A DNA stretch of 64,000 nucleotides from Cloeon dipterum (taxonomy: Eukaryota; Arthropoda; Insecta; Ephemeroptera; Baetidae). Under the pieces are notes generated by a model that worked only from the letters and a program-made list of their open reading frames with translations, made no database searches and had not been told where the DNA came from. Position numbers and translations under genes: made by a program. Of this stretch, positions 22,262 through 34,100 are shown one piece after another. The DNA is taken from assembly GCF_949628265.1 (NCBI RefSeq), contig NC_088787.1:18218501-18282500 (forward strand), given 5' to 3'. Within the stretch, counting starts at the first letter, position 1; the number at the start of each line of letters is the position of its first letter.

Positions 22262-25200
22262 ATGTCGGAATTCGCGTGGCCCATCTCGAAGCAAGTCGTG
22301 CTGCTGGCGTGCCTTTTGGTGGCCGCGATCAGCGGCGCCGCGCAAGCCAAGGCCGTCATCGCCGCCAACAACTCGCCGACGCTCATCGACTACGACAGTG
22401 AGTGCACTCGTTCTTTCCGCGCCTCCTTCGTCAGCTTAAAGTGGCTGCAAAACCAGTGAATACGTGCTCTTAACCCGGTGCGTTTGAGCGCCTAAAGAAA
22501 AACGCGATCACGCGGGTTCCCAGCTGACCCCAACTTTTATTGAGACGCAAAACGCAAAAAGGGCTGAAGTTTGTTTTCACGCTTAATAAGAATAAGATCA
22601 TTTTAAGCGAAAGTCCCATGAGAAAAAAACTTGCGTTGAGCTTATTTGTATTAAAGAAAAATAGGTTGAATAGTGTTAATTATAATATTGAAAAAATACA
22701 GAAACATTCTAAGCTGGGGAGATTGCGCATGACGCAATTAGAGGGTGATTTATTTATTACTGAAATCAGGAATAAGTTTTTATGTGTGAATATCTTCGAT
22801 TGCTATGTCCTTTTCATGTGTTTTAAAAAGGCATATATATGGCTTCAAGAGAATTGTGTCATTTTATATTATTTAATTCAATTTTGCATCACCCTTTTAG
22901 CTCACTGGCACAGAGAAAAAAATATGTTCTTGCAGGATTGAAAAAAATAAAAACTTTTCAACATAACACAACTAACGCAACTCAAAAAAGTAAAAGTAGT
23001 TCAAAATTGTGTTCGAGATGTCAGCAGCAAGTTGGGCAATAAGAAGGGTTTGGAACGAGCTAGGTAATTAAGTAACTGTTCAAACATTTTACTCAACTTG
23101 GGGACAGCTAAATGAACTGGAAGATGAACACTTGAGAAGTTGCGTTATGAAATTTAGCAGGCACCAATACCTGCCGTCTGAGACGACCTACACCTTACAT
23201 GATATAACCAGTCATTGAATGTATGTATGCTGGATGAATGAAATATCAAAAAAGGATGAAACATAAGCTTATATAAAAACTGTAATTAGATTTTTTCCTT
23301 TGTCCCAACTTGAGATAAATTATCCTGAAGCAACGAGAAAAGCGGGAAACTGGGGGAAATGATTTTTTTTTCAGTCAATTCACTCGAAATGGAACTGCAG
23401 GCTGATATAATCCATCCTTGTAACACGCCATTCATTGCTCCCGAAATTGCGTCTGCTGGGCCGATGGGGGAAAATACACTGCGAGAAGCCTTTTAAGTGC
23501 CTTGTGTGCTCAATCATGTTTCTTCGCGGCTCTGCATTCGCTCTCGCTTCTCTCGAAATTAAATAACGCCACTTTTCTACTCTTTTGAACACTCCTTGAT
23601 TTTCGTCATTCGCGTGGGTCGCGGATTTATACATTCACACGCGCGAGTGTGTGTGTGTGAGTGAGTGATATTTGTGCGCGTGGCAACCGTCACACTGGCA
23701 TACATGAAAGGGAGCCAGCGAATCATAATAACAACGCCACTGACAAATTCGCATTATTAAATTTGTGCGGGAAAATGTGACGCTTTTGCGGCAGGACAAA
23801 GGATCGGCAGCCGCAATAAGACTCTCTTGCGTCTTTTTCTTCTTCGTTGACGCATTTTATTAAATTGAACCAGCCTGCTTTTTGTGCACACGCAACGCAC
23901 ACTCGTAAACTCATACATACGCGCGTGCAGACGTTAATGACACACAAAAAAGGGTGCACAAGCGGCCTGTTTTACGGCAAAAATGAATGGAGCAATATTG
24001 TGCGTTTCTCCGTGCAGCGAGCCAGAGAGGATGATGGTAAATAAGCAGGCACTTTTCAGCGGGCATGCCTATGCGAGAGACGTTTCAATTTCGCGGCGCA
24101 GATTGCATTTTTTATGCGGGAAAGCGTGTGCCGAGATTTTCTCAAGCAGATCCATGCTGAATTGAGTCCGTTCCTGTTACAGAGCATTCAAAGAGACTCA
24201 ATTACGATGATCAAGATTAATAATTTTGCTTGGCAAATACATGCTGTTATTACTGACAATGAGAAAAAAAGAGGAAATTTTTCAGTCCTTATATTAAAGG
24301 CAGTCTATTTAATTGACATATATAAAAGTATCCCTTTTTATGCCAGCACAACTAATCGCAGTATTTAAAAAAAACGTAAAAAAAACTATTCGTTTTTAAT
24401 TTGCACACTCCGCACATTTATTGAGAAGAAAAATGCATTATAAATCATACAAAAAATTAATAATCAAATACCAACCAGGGAAAATTCCCTTAACATCATA
24501 TATGATGAAATCGAACGGAGAAATATGATATTATTGTGTCAGAGTTGCTTGTTTTTTTCGTTTTTTTTGTCAGGCGCTTTTTCCATTTCATTTGATTTTT
24601 AATTTCATTGAAGTGCTTGAGGAAGAGAACCCATGAGTTACAAAATGAATTTAGTAGTTTATGTTGAGCCTAGCTATTGTATTCTAGGATCTTCGATAGC
24701 ATGAATTCTCTAAACGATTTGGTTAAATCAAGCTTCTTCTATTCACTTGATTTCTTTATGATCGATTACAATTTTGGCACTAGATTATGCTTAAAAATAT
24801 AAAAAATGTCACAGCTCTGGAATGAATACGTTTGTGGTGTCACAGAAATGTCAATGTGTGTAGGATAATATCCTACACACATTATGCATAGCATAACAAA
24901 CCTGCAAAAATAACCAAGAAATTGAAATACTTCAATAAAAATTTTTGAAATAGATAATAATCTGTGCTATTTTAAAATACGGATGGACGGCAATGTAACA
25001 CAATACTGTTCGTCTAGCTGTTTCGGCACAGCACACAGCATGCCTCATCATTACGTGCAAAATAAAATTCAGCGCTGCAGTATTTTGAAGACATGTTGAG
25101 AAAACAATTAAATATTTAAATTTTAGTATTAAAAATTTATGTTCCAAAGTATTTGATTAATTTTATTATTGGTTTAAATAACTAAAAAAACTCTTTTAAA

Positions 25201-25560
25201 TGTATTTTCTGATTTATTTCACGCAGCTATCCTAAAGTTGCAAAAGTTTCTGATCGAGCCCTTGAGCGTTGAGGAGGAGCAGTCGAAGGACAGGGCGACG
25301 CTGCTCAACTCGGAGGTGCTGATCAACCACGAACTGGTGCGGAAATCGGCGCCGAACCGCACGCCGTCGCTCCGCCTGCGCTTCGGCCGCCGCTCTGAGT
25401 CGCCGATGGTGAGCCTTGCAACGCCTTTTTCGGCGAAGCATTCGCCTGAATGCACGGCACGTTCGCAGTAATGTGTGTGTACATTTGCATTGTCTCCGTC
25501 TGCTCGCAGGGAGTGACCATCAACGAGCAGCTTGAAATGCCAGTGGGTCACTTCAACTGA
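22262..25560 (+). CDS. sNPF: Short neuropeptide F precursor
   Basis: Secreted precursor of an amidated neuropeptide acting through the sNPF receptor, a GPCR linked to feeding and circadian or growth control in insects. Coding exons are 22262-22397, 25227-25408 and 25510-25560, in phase, 122 residues. A signal peptide covers about residues 1-29 (VVLLACLLVAAISGAAQA). After RK at 84-85 comes SAPNRTPSLRLRF (86-98), then the amidation glycine 99 and the dibasic site RR (100-101), followed by the conserved SESPM. The RLRF-amide core and flanks are diagnostic. Only one active peptide is encoded, as in most insects and unlike the several RLRF/RLRW forms of Drosophila. The 2.8-kb intron 3 is AT-rich and contains a perfect 31-base palindrome. 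The gene converges on SRF. Confidence 0.95.
24853..24883. repeat. Perfect 31-base palindrome
   Basis: The sequence reads AATGTGTGTAGGATA, a central A, then its exact reverse complement TATCCTACACACATT. It can form a 15-bp stem. It lies in the long sNPF intron and is not part of any coding or splice signal. Confidence 0.9.
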
Positions 25561-25633
25561 CCAGCAACACCGCCTGCCCGAGTGGAGACCAACGCGAACG
25601 CAGCCCTTTGACCTAGAGACGATAGGAACTCTC

Positions 25634-25639
25634 AATAAA
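25634..25639 (+). terminator. sNPF polyadenylation signal
   Basis: AATAAA lies 74 bases after the sNPF stop codon. It faces the SRF gene, whose own signal on the opposite strand lies about 410 bases further right. Confidence 0.65.
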
Positions 25640-26191
25640 AATATTTCACGCCACAATTAACCAGCATTTTTCTGTTATGCTCCCGAAAGGTCATTTGACA
25701 AAAATTCTTCTGCACAGGTAAATCCCCCAGGGATAATTTACGACGGATCTAATTTAGCGCGGGAAGGATGATGAGTCTCAAGAATTTTTATTCGGCCCGA
25801 TTATCTTAAGACGAGCGGCAAAAATTTTTAGCAGGAAATTGCTGGACTGAGGTTGTCTCTGCTTAGTTAGAACCGTGAACGGAGAACTTTTCTTCTCTGG
25901 TATAGAAGTAACGACGGAATTAGATCAAGTTAATATAGTTACCTCCCACCAATTTATATGCTTCTAAACTAGCTCTCACATTTTGTGGACGTTTGAATTA
26001 AGCAATATTGGCTATTAAGTTATCAAAACAAATTTAATTCGCAGTTAATTGGTTTATTAATAACAAAAAGGCGCAATAAATTATCAACATGCAAATGGTT
26101 TGATTACAAAAATGAGAACAGCCTAAATTAGTTAAAGCACTAATCGTAAGAGCAATCGATTGACAAGAAGTGAGAAACTTTTCATTCGCTG
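25640..26191. other. Convergent 3' flanks of sNPF and SRF
   Basis: No coding exon was seen on either strand. The right part is the probable 3' UTR of the long SRF transcript. Confidence 0.5.
26053..26058 (-). terminator. SRF polyadenylation signal (long form)
   Basis: Minus-strand AATAAA about 135 bases beyond the stop codon of the long SRF isoform (26194-26192). Its position supports the proposed last exon. Confidence 0.5.
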
Positions 26192-29100
26192 TTATTTCTT
26201 GGAGAGATCTGCGGGGGAGCACTGCGTCTCTCCTCCTTTCGCAAGGTGCAGGGGAATGGCAAGATGCGGCTTGTTCCCCGAACTTGGACCTGCGAGCCGA
26301 AAATCAAGTCATAATCGGTCCAAATGGCTTTTGGCGAACGGGCAGCAAAATAAAAAGACGAAAATGGACATGGTGACTCACCTTCAGCTTTGACTGCGAA
26401 CAGCATTCCGCTGGGCAACCCTGCGTGAGGCGCCGTGTACATCATCGAAGACGTCGGCGACTGGTAGACTAAGTTTCCATTGTGAAATGCTACTAAAATC
26501 AAATTGAAAAAAATTAATTATTATTTAAATTGGTAACGTGGGTTAAAAAAAAATGAAATTTACAAATGAAATTATTAAATTGAGGTCGGACGCACCCATA
26601 GGACCAACAGAACACAAGTTTTCAGGCACGTCTTGCTTGATAAGCTTGCCGGCTTCAGACTTGGAAAATTTCTCGTCGGCCATGCGGTTGTCGAAAGACT
26701 CGGAGTCGCTGTCGATAGACGAGTCGGAGCCACTGCCGCATGATTTTGGCGAGCCTTCGATCTGGAAAGAAACGAGCAAAAAGTGAGACGCGCGCGTTGT
26801 CCGAAATGGTCAGAGCACGTGCTGCATAAATTACGGCGGCAGTCGCCGACTGCCGAGAAAAGCAGTTTTGCCCAAACAAGATTTTAGGGCCGAGTTTGGC
26901 GAGCAAACGGCCGTGCGCGCCTAAAAAGGCCACCTTCTTAATGCAAGTGGTCTTTCGGGCCCCCTCTCTGACTTGGACTCGTATTCTCGCCTTAAAAGGA
27001 AGGCGACCAAGTCCACTGGAAGGGAAGTGGCTGGCCGAGAGAGCGCGGCAGTCGCGATGTGGGCACCGTTGGCGCGACTTCGCACTCGGACTCTCAGGTG
27101 AGCCATCTGACACGCAATTCGCCTATTTTCCGCGCCGATTTCGCAAATTTCGTCTGAAAAGTTGACATTTCGATGGGACACGGGTTAAATTGCACGATTG
27201 TATACTTTCAGACGGGATTGCTATTAATTTCGGCAAATTAACAACAAATCCTAGTTTTTCTCGACCGTGTGACGAAACGCTTGCAACATTCACATTTTCG
27301 CAAACATATTTTTTGGTTTAAATACATAATGCAAAATCAAATTTACTGTTCATTTACATTTTGGATTTTCGCTCTGACCTAATTTCAGCAAATTTAAAAT
27401 TTGCAATCAATATGAAAATTAATTTAACTGTTAAGATAGTTTCTACGCCTTGGCATATGAAAAACTCGTTTTAAACAACAAGTTCCGCGGCCAATGCGGA
27501 AATTTTCGGAAAAATCGCACCAGTTGGTAGAAATTCGGCTGGAAATTCTAACGGTCGCGCGTTTCAGTAACAAAGAAAGTTTCCAAGAGCGATTTGGAAC
27601 AAAAAACATAATAACATGTGTGCTCGCCGGCCGAGCGCAGATGGTCAGAGTTGAGCGCCGGTTGGGCACCCCCGCTAGGGGTTGGCGGGCTGATTTTCCG
27701 GCCGCGGCTCATTTTCGGCGCGACTCGGCCCGGTGCGGGTGGAAAATGGAAAAATTTGGCCAATTGCGCGTGCAGAAAAACTAAAAGTGTAGCATTTGTT
27801 GCAACAGGTGGTCAATAGCCCTGGAGGAGATCTCGGGAGGAGCGGAGGAGGGGGAGGGGAAGAGGATCCCAATGTGACTCACGGCGCGAGAGAGCAGAGC
27901 CGGACGGACGACGACGCGCGGCGAGCACACAACACATCGTTTCTTCCGTCGCACCGCGCCGACAGAGACGGGCGCATCGCGGCAGGTAATAACCCAACAA
28001 AATTTGGCAATATCTAACTTAATCTGACACTTTTTTTGTTTCAGGGGGCGAGGGAGGAAGTGCGAGCGAGAGAAGATTGAGAGGTGAAGCAATCCTGCCC
28101 GAAACTGACCGGAGAACAAGACTGATTGTATCACTATGTGTACTTTGTAGCGAGAAATCTGTTCAGAAAATTGCTGTGTCGTTATTTTCGATGAAACCCA
28201 AAATTTAAAGAAAAAAATAATAATAAATGGAGAGAATCGAACATATCATATTGCAAGACGGTATCTATAAAAGAGAAGTGATACATAAAATAAAAGTTTC
28301 TATTTTCAATCCTCCTCTATTCGTGTCCAATGACAACCGACAAGGGTTCAACTTTTATTCGACATCACGCGCAGAAGAAAAATAGACAGCGAGAGAGAGT
28401 GAGAGTTTCCATTGATTTATTCTTTCCGCAATGGGACCGGAGTTGTCCCTTTAATTATTATTAATATATGTATCGCGCAGGAAAAAGGAAGTTCCTGAGC
28501 GCGTGCCTCGAATGCCCGATTTTCGCAGGACATTAGTGCCTGCTGCTTTGCATTTCCTATGCATTGGCTATCATTTTCGTGTCACAACACGTACGACCGG
28601 TCGGTAGGGTAGGATGGCCGGCCAGTCTGCGCGGATGTCAATCAAATTTGGACATCAGCACAAACGCCAGGGGTCCTTGACACTGACATTATGATTATAG
28701 TTCCTTCCGACTGGGCGTACGGTCGTTGTCACGTAATACACGTACACTCATGTGTTGCGACAATCAAAATTCGAGGACTTAACGAAAGTTTTTTTTTAAT
28801 TTTATTTGTCTCTTTTTCAACAATGGCGATCACATGAGCCATTCTCACTACTTGTACGATTTTAGTTGATGTCGTAATTGTCATAAATCTTTCTATCTCT
28901 CTCTGCGTTTCTCTTCCTTTCGGTATTATTGGATTGTTGTTAATTTCAAGAGTGATTACATATTCGGGTTTGGTCTCTTTGGAAGTAATTTTATTTACAT
29001 GTGATAATCCTAATAAAATAACTCAAAAATTATGCATTAAAACAAAAATATAATCTGCCTGGCCAGTTCTCTCGCTTAAAAGTACCTCTCTGTCAGTATT

Positions 29101-31154
29101 GAGCACTTCAATTATGTCATTCGGGAGCAAAATTACTATGATTTTTTAAATGTAATGTTTTATATTACACAACACAGCGAAGTAGCACATCATTTAACTA
29201 TGAACACATTGGTTGAGATTGTGGCAATGGAAGTTGTAAATTGTAGGAGGAAAACAATTCGATGCTGAGCGTGTTTTTTTTTCGAGTTACGTATTTGGAA
29301 ATTAGCAGCTGGGCCAATAATTCGATATAGGGGAGTAATTTTAGGGGTGTCACTTTTAAAAATAAGAGCGTGCGAATAAATAATAAAAATAAATAACAAA
29401 AACAATGGCCAGATCATAGCCGTCGATCACGATTATTACAAGAATTTTTCCAGCGGGTTATGTCCCCGCGCGGAGCACATGATAATAATAATTATTATTG
29501 CACATGATTTCAAGAACGGGCGGCCGTTCGTACGAAGGAATGTACGTCGAGTTAAAATTAAGTATAAAAGAGCTAAAGTTAAGAGAGCAGACCTCGCAAG
29601 ACTACTGACTGGACGTGCGCGCGCCCAAACTCAATTCCAAGAAGGCCCTATTTACAATCAAACGAGCTACTGCCCGTTGACGAGAGAGGAGCCTCGCAGC
29701 TTCACGCAAAGGAGCCACTTGTACCTCAACTAGCGCGACCATTACGGCTCCCGCGAGCACAAACGCGAGACGAGAAATACGGGACCCACATAGCTCAGCA
29801 TGCAAATTTTGGACGTTTCTGCAGAGAATTTCTCGGAATTGCGGAGAAATCGCGGATTTTTTTCATTTCAAGAAAAGCTGGGAGACGCTTAGTTAACGCG
29901 TCTACAAAAACGATTCAATCGTTGCAAACACTAATATATGACTCCATTACACTTCGTGAACAGCAATAATTATAATTGTTTTCAGGCGACTGGAAAAAGG
30001 TAAATTCAACACGTTACAAATCCATTATTTCCCACGCAAGGCGTCAGAATCTTTCTCCGGTCCGACAAATTCTCTGCGTACTACTAACTTCCAACATGCA
30101 AGAGCCAAAGAGGGCCTCGGATTCCGCGTCCAGCACCTTGGGAGCCCCGAACGGCCCACCGACAGCGAGCACGCTCTACTGGGGCCCTCCAAGGCTGTAC
30201 TGGTGGTGACCCGGGTGGCCCTGCTGTGGACTTTGGTGTGACATGTGATGGTGGTACTGACTCGCTCCACTCTGCATGCTCTGCAGCTGCAGTTGCGAGT
30301 CGAGCAGCAGCTGTTGCGCGTGCTGCGAGTGGCTCTGGTACTGCGACTCGTGCAACTGGTAATTGCTAAGTAACTGCTGCTGCCTTACTTTTTCCCCGTC
30401 CTCGATGTGGTAGCTGAGCTCCGTCTCCTCGAAGCCGGTGGCCGACATGCGTTGGTCGCCGCTAGCGGCCGACGCTTGAGGAACTGGCTGCGATGCGTCC
30501 GGCGAGTTGAGGCACGTTTGGATCAGCGCCTTGCCAGCCTCCGACGTGATCATCGGCTGCAGCTTGCGGGTGGCAAAAGTGTAAACGTGACCCGTCTCGC
30601 TGGCCACCAGCAGCATCACCTGTGTGCCCGTCAGTGTCGACAGCTCGTAGGCCTGAAACGGATAATTCAAAAAAATTTAGTCCCGTGCTTTGGAAGTTTC
30701 CCAGAATAGTGATTGTAAAAGACAGTCTAGGATGAAACCTACCTTTTTCATGATGCCGGTTTTTCTTTTGGAAAAGGTAGTGTACCGCCTGAGCTTATTG
30801 TCGATGTATTCCATCTTGATTTTGACCCGGCCCTTCGTCTTCTTGCCATTGGGGGGCGGTACGGAGCTGCCGGTCATCGAACGGGGCGTCGAGGTGGACG
30901 GCTGCGTGTACGCGGTCGGCTCATCCAGCGAGTCCGACTCGGAGGCCTCGAAACCTTCGTATTGAGAACCTGCCATCAGATTTTACTAAATTCTGCTCAG
31001 AGAGAGGCGCACACTCACCTTCCAAGTGGCGCTTCCTGCTGCCGCACGGCTGCGTATCATGGTAAATGTCTGGCGTACCACTGGGCAACATGTTGCACTG
31101 GTTGTAATTGAGAAAACTGCGAGGACTAGTGCTGCTACTTTCAGAATGATTCAT
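26192..31154 (-). CDS. bs: Serum response factor (blistered), MADS-box transcription factor
   Basis: Binds CArG boxes as a dimer; in insects it controls tracheal terminal cells, wing intervein cells and muscle genes. Common exons are 31154-31019 and 30969-30743, then exon 3 starting at 30652. The MADS box runs from about residue 92 (GRVKIKMEYIDNKLRRYTTF) across the exon 2/3 junction (GIMKK|AYELSTLTGTQV) to the SAM-type extension (ALIQTCLNSPD). Exon 3 can be read two ways. Unspliced, it runs to a stop at 30178-30176 with a Gln/His-rich tail (279 residues). Alternatively a GTAAGG donor after 30389 (EDGEK) joins in phase to 26761-26596, 26492-26382 and 26289-26192, giving 333 residues. Those exons include YQSPTSSMMYTAPHAGLPSG, which I align with the vertebrate SRF segment MMYPSP...VMYAPTSGLADGS. 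Start and MADS domain are secure; the long form is inferred from phase and that similarity. Confidence 0.9.
26762..30175. other. Long SRF intron or downstream flank, with a CpG-rich island
   Basis: In the long SRF form this is intron; in the short form its right end is 3' UTR. A GC- and CpG-rich island at 26.8-28.1 kb holds many chance open frames on both strands and the candidate plus-strand spliced transcript listed separately. From 28.2 to 30.1 kb I see AT-rich noncoding DNA. Confidence 0.5.
27800..28245 (+). ncRNA. Candidate spliced plus-strand transcript antisense to SRF
   Basis: A good plus-strand donor (GCAG|GTAATA, exon end 27985), a 59-base intron with a strong pyrimidine tract (TTTTTTTGTTTCAG, next exon from 28045) and an AATAAA at 28222-28227 form a compact transcript-like unit in a CpG-rich island. 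The spliced sequence has a long frame ending at 28208, but it contains no ATG near its 5' end, so I treat it as noncoding. The 5' border is unknown. Confidence 0.25.
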
Positions 31155-34100
31155 GGTCTAATCTAATCGAGTGCGAATCACCAGTCTTGCTCATGTTGCT
31201 TGCGTGCTATCCTGGAAAAAAGAATATCCAATTTTCAATGCAACGTCCACGCAAATTGGCCGAAAATCACTAAAACATGCGCTTGAAAACAGCTATCATT
31301 ACGGCGAGAAAATCGTGAGGCCGAAACCAAAAGAGAAATGGCCTATTAGAGAGTGGGCTCTATTATTATCTAATCACCACACGCAAGGTTACACCCCCTG
31401 GTCGGCCTCAAACAATCGCCGATTTCGGCAGGATTCGGCCCGACAAACGGCCCGTCCACTAGCCGATCGCCTGTTTCGGCCACGGATTGCGCGCTGGAAT
31501 CGAAACCCGGACGAAAAAACTTCGTCGGGCCGCGGGGGGCAACTTGGAAAATCCACGTGTAGGCGACGAACTCGCGGTGTGAGTAGCACTCTCGTTGCAG
31601 GCAGGAGAAAATGCACTTACTGGAGATTTGGATGCAGGTCGCAGGCGGGCAGTCTTGTCGAAAATTCAGCCGAACGAGTCACTACAAGAGATTGATTGAG
31701 TCCCTCGTGGCTGCGGGCATACTTGACGATCAAACTGGTCGCTTGTCAACACCGTACCACATTGGGCACGGCGATTCTGACTAATTTGCTTAGGCTAATG
31801 GTGAGCCGCACCAGAGGTAAGGTAAGCGATCGCCTCTGCGCCAATCCTTCCACACTCTTCCGCCAGAGCAAGTAGTGCCTCTCGGCGCGCACTGATTCTG
31901 ACTGAAAGTGCCGGCGGCGAATTTTTCCGGGAAACTTTTCCACGCTGCTTTCCGCACGGGGGATACCCGATTCTCGGTCCGCGGAGCGATAGATGGGTTT
32001 TAAAGGGGCCGATCTTTACTATTTTTAATGCGCGTAGTAATTGTAAAAGAGATCGACGTGTCCATATTTAGCTCTCCCTCCCTAAAAGGTATCCATAGCT
32101 TTATAAGGGCATGCAAGGAAGACCCCTCTCCAGAAATATATTTTATATTATGTATACACACACGCATTGTTCAAATTTGAGTCGAGGCGGTCCTTTGATT
32201 CGCACTTTATCTGGACAAAATACCATAAATACTTGTTTGTCTTTTTGCTGCTGAAAACACAAACAAACGAGAAGCCTTTCTTTCGTCTGCTACTCCACTT
32301 TTTACCCTGCTGCTGCCCGCGCAGCGCAACACGTTCGCTCGCGCGCCCGCCGCTACTCCATATAAATTGTATTCAAATTCAATTAAACCCTGCCGCGCGC
32401 GCTCTGCTTGCACAAAAATCGTGTTATTTTTATTCCGGCTAGCTTGGCAATTTGGTTAATTACATCAGCATTTGCATGAGTTCATCTTGTTCAATTTGCA
32501 TTTACAGCGCGTGCAAATTCTTTGCGAAATCGCAGGCAGCGCCGGGCGATTGTGAAGGCAGGCATTTTTCCAAAATTTCTGCGATTCTTGTTTAATGAGG
32601 GGAGGCAGCGATTGTGTCTCTCGATTTTTGTTCTCGGCCGGTGTAATGAAGCATTAAGAGATTTTAAGATGCCGGTCTTGTCAGTTATTTCTAAATAAAC
32701 CACACATAGCACGGTGCATTTTTCATAAAATCCAGCAGCAAAGCGCTTCATGAATTTTTATGACTTCTGTAAAGTTCAAGTAGCTGTTGAAAGAGGCGAA
32801 TTAAAGTTAATGGCCAAACGAAAAATCCGACGGATTAATTACACCCCGCTTGCATATTATTCACTAAGAAGAAGTTTAATTTAATGCGGCTATTTCGTAC
32901 ATATAATGCGCGCCGAAAAAGGCAAAAGTCAGAGAAGGAATAATTAATTTGTATTCCGTAAAGTCGAAAGTTGTCACTCAATGTAACAGTGCCCAAATTA
33001 AGTATGGTCATTGCGTCAAAAAAGCAAGTATACAAACAGTACGTGCAAGAATTCCTCGGGTCAGTTTAGCTCTAGTGTGTGGCTGCGCGCGGTGGTCACT
33101 TTCTAGTTAGCCACGGTGCACGCAGCACTCCACGCAAACTTAATCTCCGGCGCATGATTTGTTTTCTTAATCCAGAAGATCTGTTCTAGTTAGCCTCCAC
33201 GGCACTAACTAATTAATTCAAATTAAGCAAAAAAATCTGACCTGCGCGCACGTTTTAGAAAACCGACCGCGCCGCGCGCGAACACAAAGAGAGAAAAGTC
33301 GCTCTAACGCTCTTGATCCATAATGCTCACCTCCAGCTTGTGTCCAGCACAAAGGATTTTTACTCCATTAAAATGCATGTGCGATATTACAACAAAAGGA
33401 CGCCGCCGCCGCCGCCGCAGCAGCAGCAGCAGCAGCAACAAAAGCAGCAGCCGCATGCGGCGATTAATTGCTTTTCGATTAGCCTAGCTCTCGCGACGAG
33501 AGTCCACACCTGGCCCCGAGAGTATTTAGATTTTTCAGGCACTCGGTCTTGCGGCTGCCGGCCGGCCGCGGCCGCGCTTTATTCATTCATAACTACATTT
33601 CGCGCATTTCCATGTATGAAAGCGGCGGAGGTTCCGAAGTCCCAATATGGTCCTTCTGAATGCATGCCTGAGCAAGAAGTACCTGCTCGGCGCGGCCGGC
33701 CGCTCGGCGAATATAAAGATTGGCACAAATAAAACAACTTGTTCCGACCTTATTGTGCACCTGAGACACACCGGCATAAATGAGCCGCGCGATTTGCAAA
33801 TTGATTGCGGCTCCTTTGCCCGTGAGCAATGCTTCCGTTTTCCACTTTTTGTTGACAAAATTAGCATTTAAACGTTTCTCGACCTCATTTTTTAACCAAT
33901 TCGACACCCACGCACTTGCAAAAACTTATACGATGTCTCTAATCAGTTCTTGTTGCCAATTAATTGTTTTAAAGATATCTTTGATATTTTTAAAACTTTT
34001 GTATATTCTTCCCATTCCTCCTTTTGAAACATTTCCGTTTTTCTACCAAACATAATTAAATTTAATGATACGACCATATCTATATGTTTTTAAGGGATAA

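Noticed and set aside
26182-26502. Single 106-codon minus-strand frame as a separate small gene
   Set aside because: It is better explained as two SRF exons with a 92-base intron read through; its own ATG lies in the preceding intron.
27796-28208. Spliced plus-strand protein of about 118 residues
   Set aside because: The frame begins with TTG, not ATG, and no upstream exon with an in-frame ATG could be found; kept only as a candidate noncoding transcript.
33313-33732. 139-codon frame with poly-Pro/poly-Gln
   Set aside because: The tracts come from adjoining CCG and CAG repeats; the rest of the frame is not protein-like.
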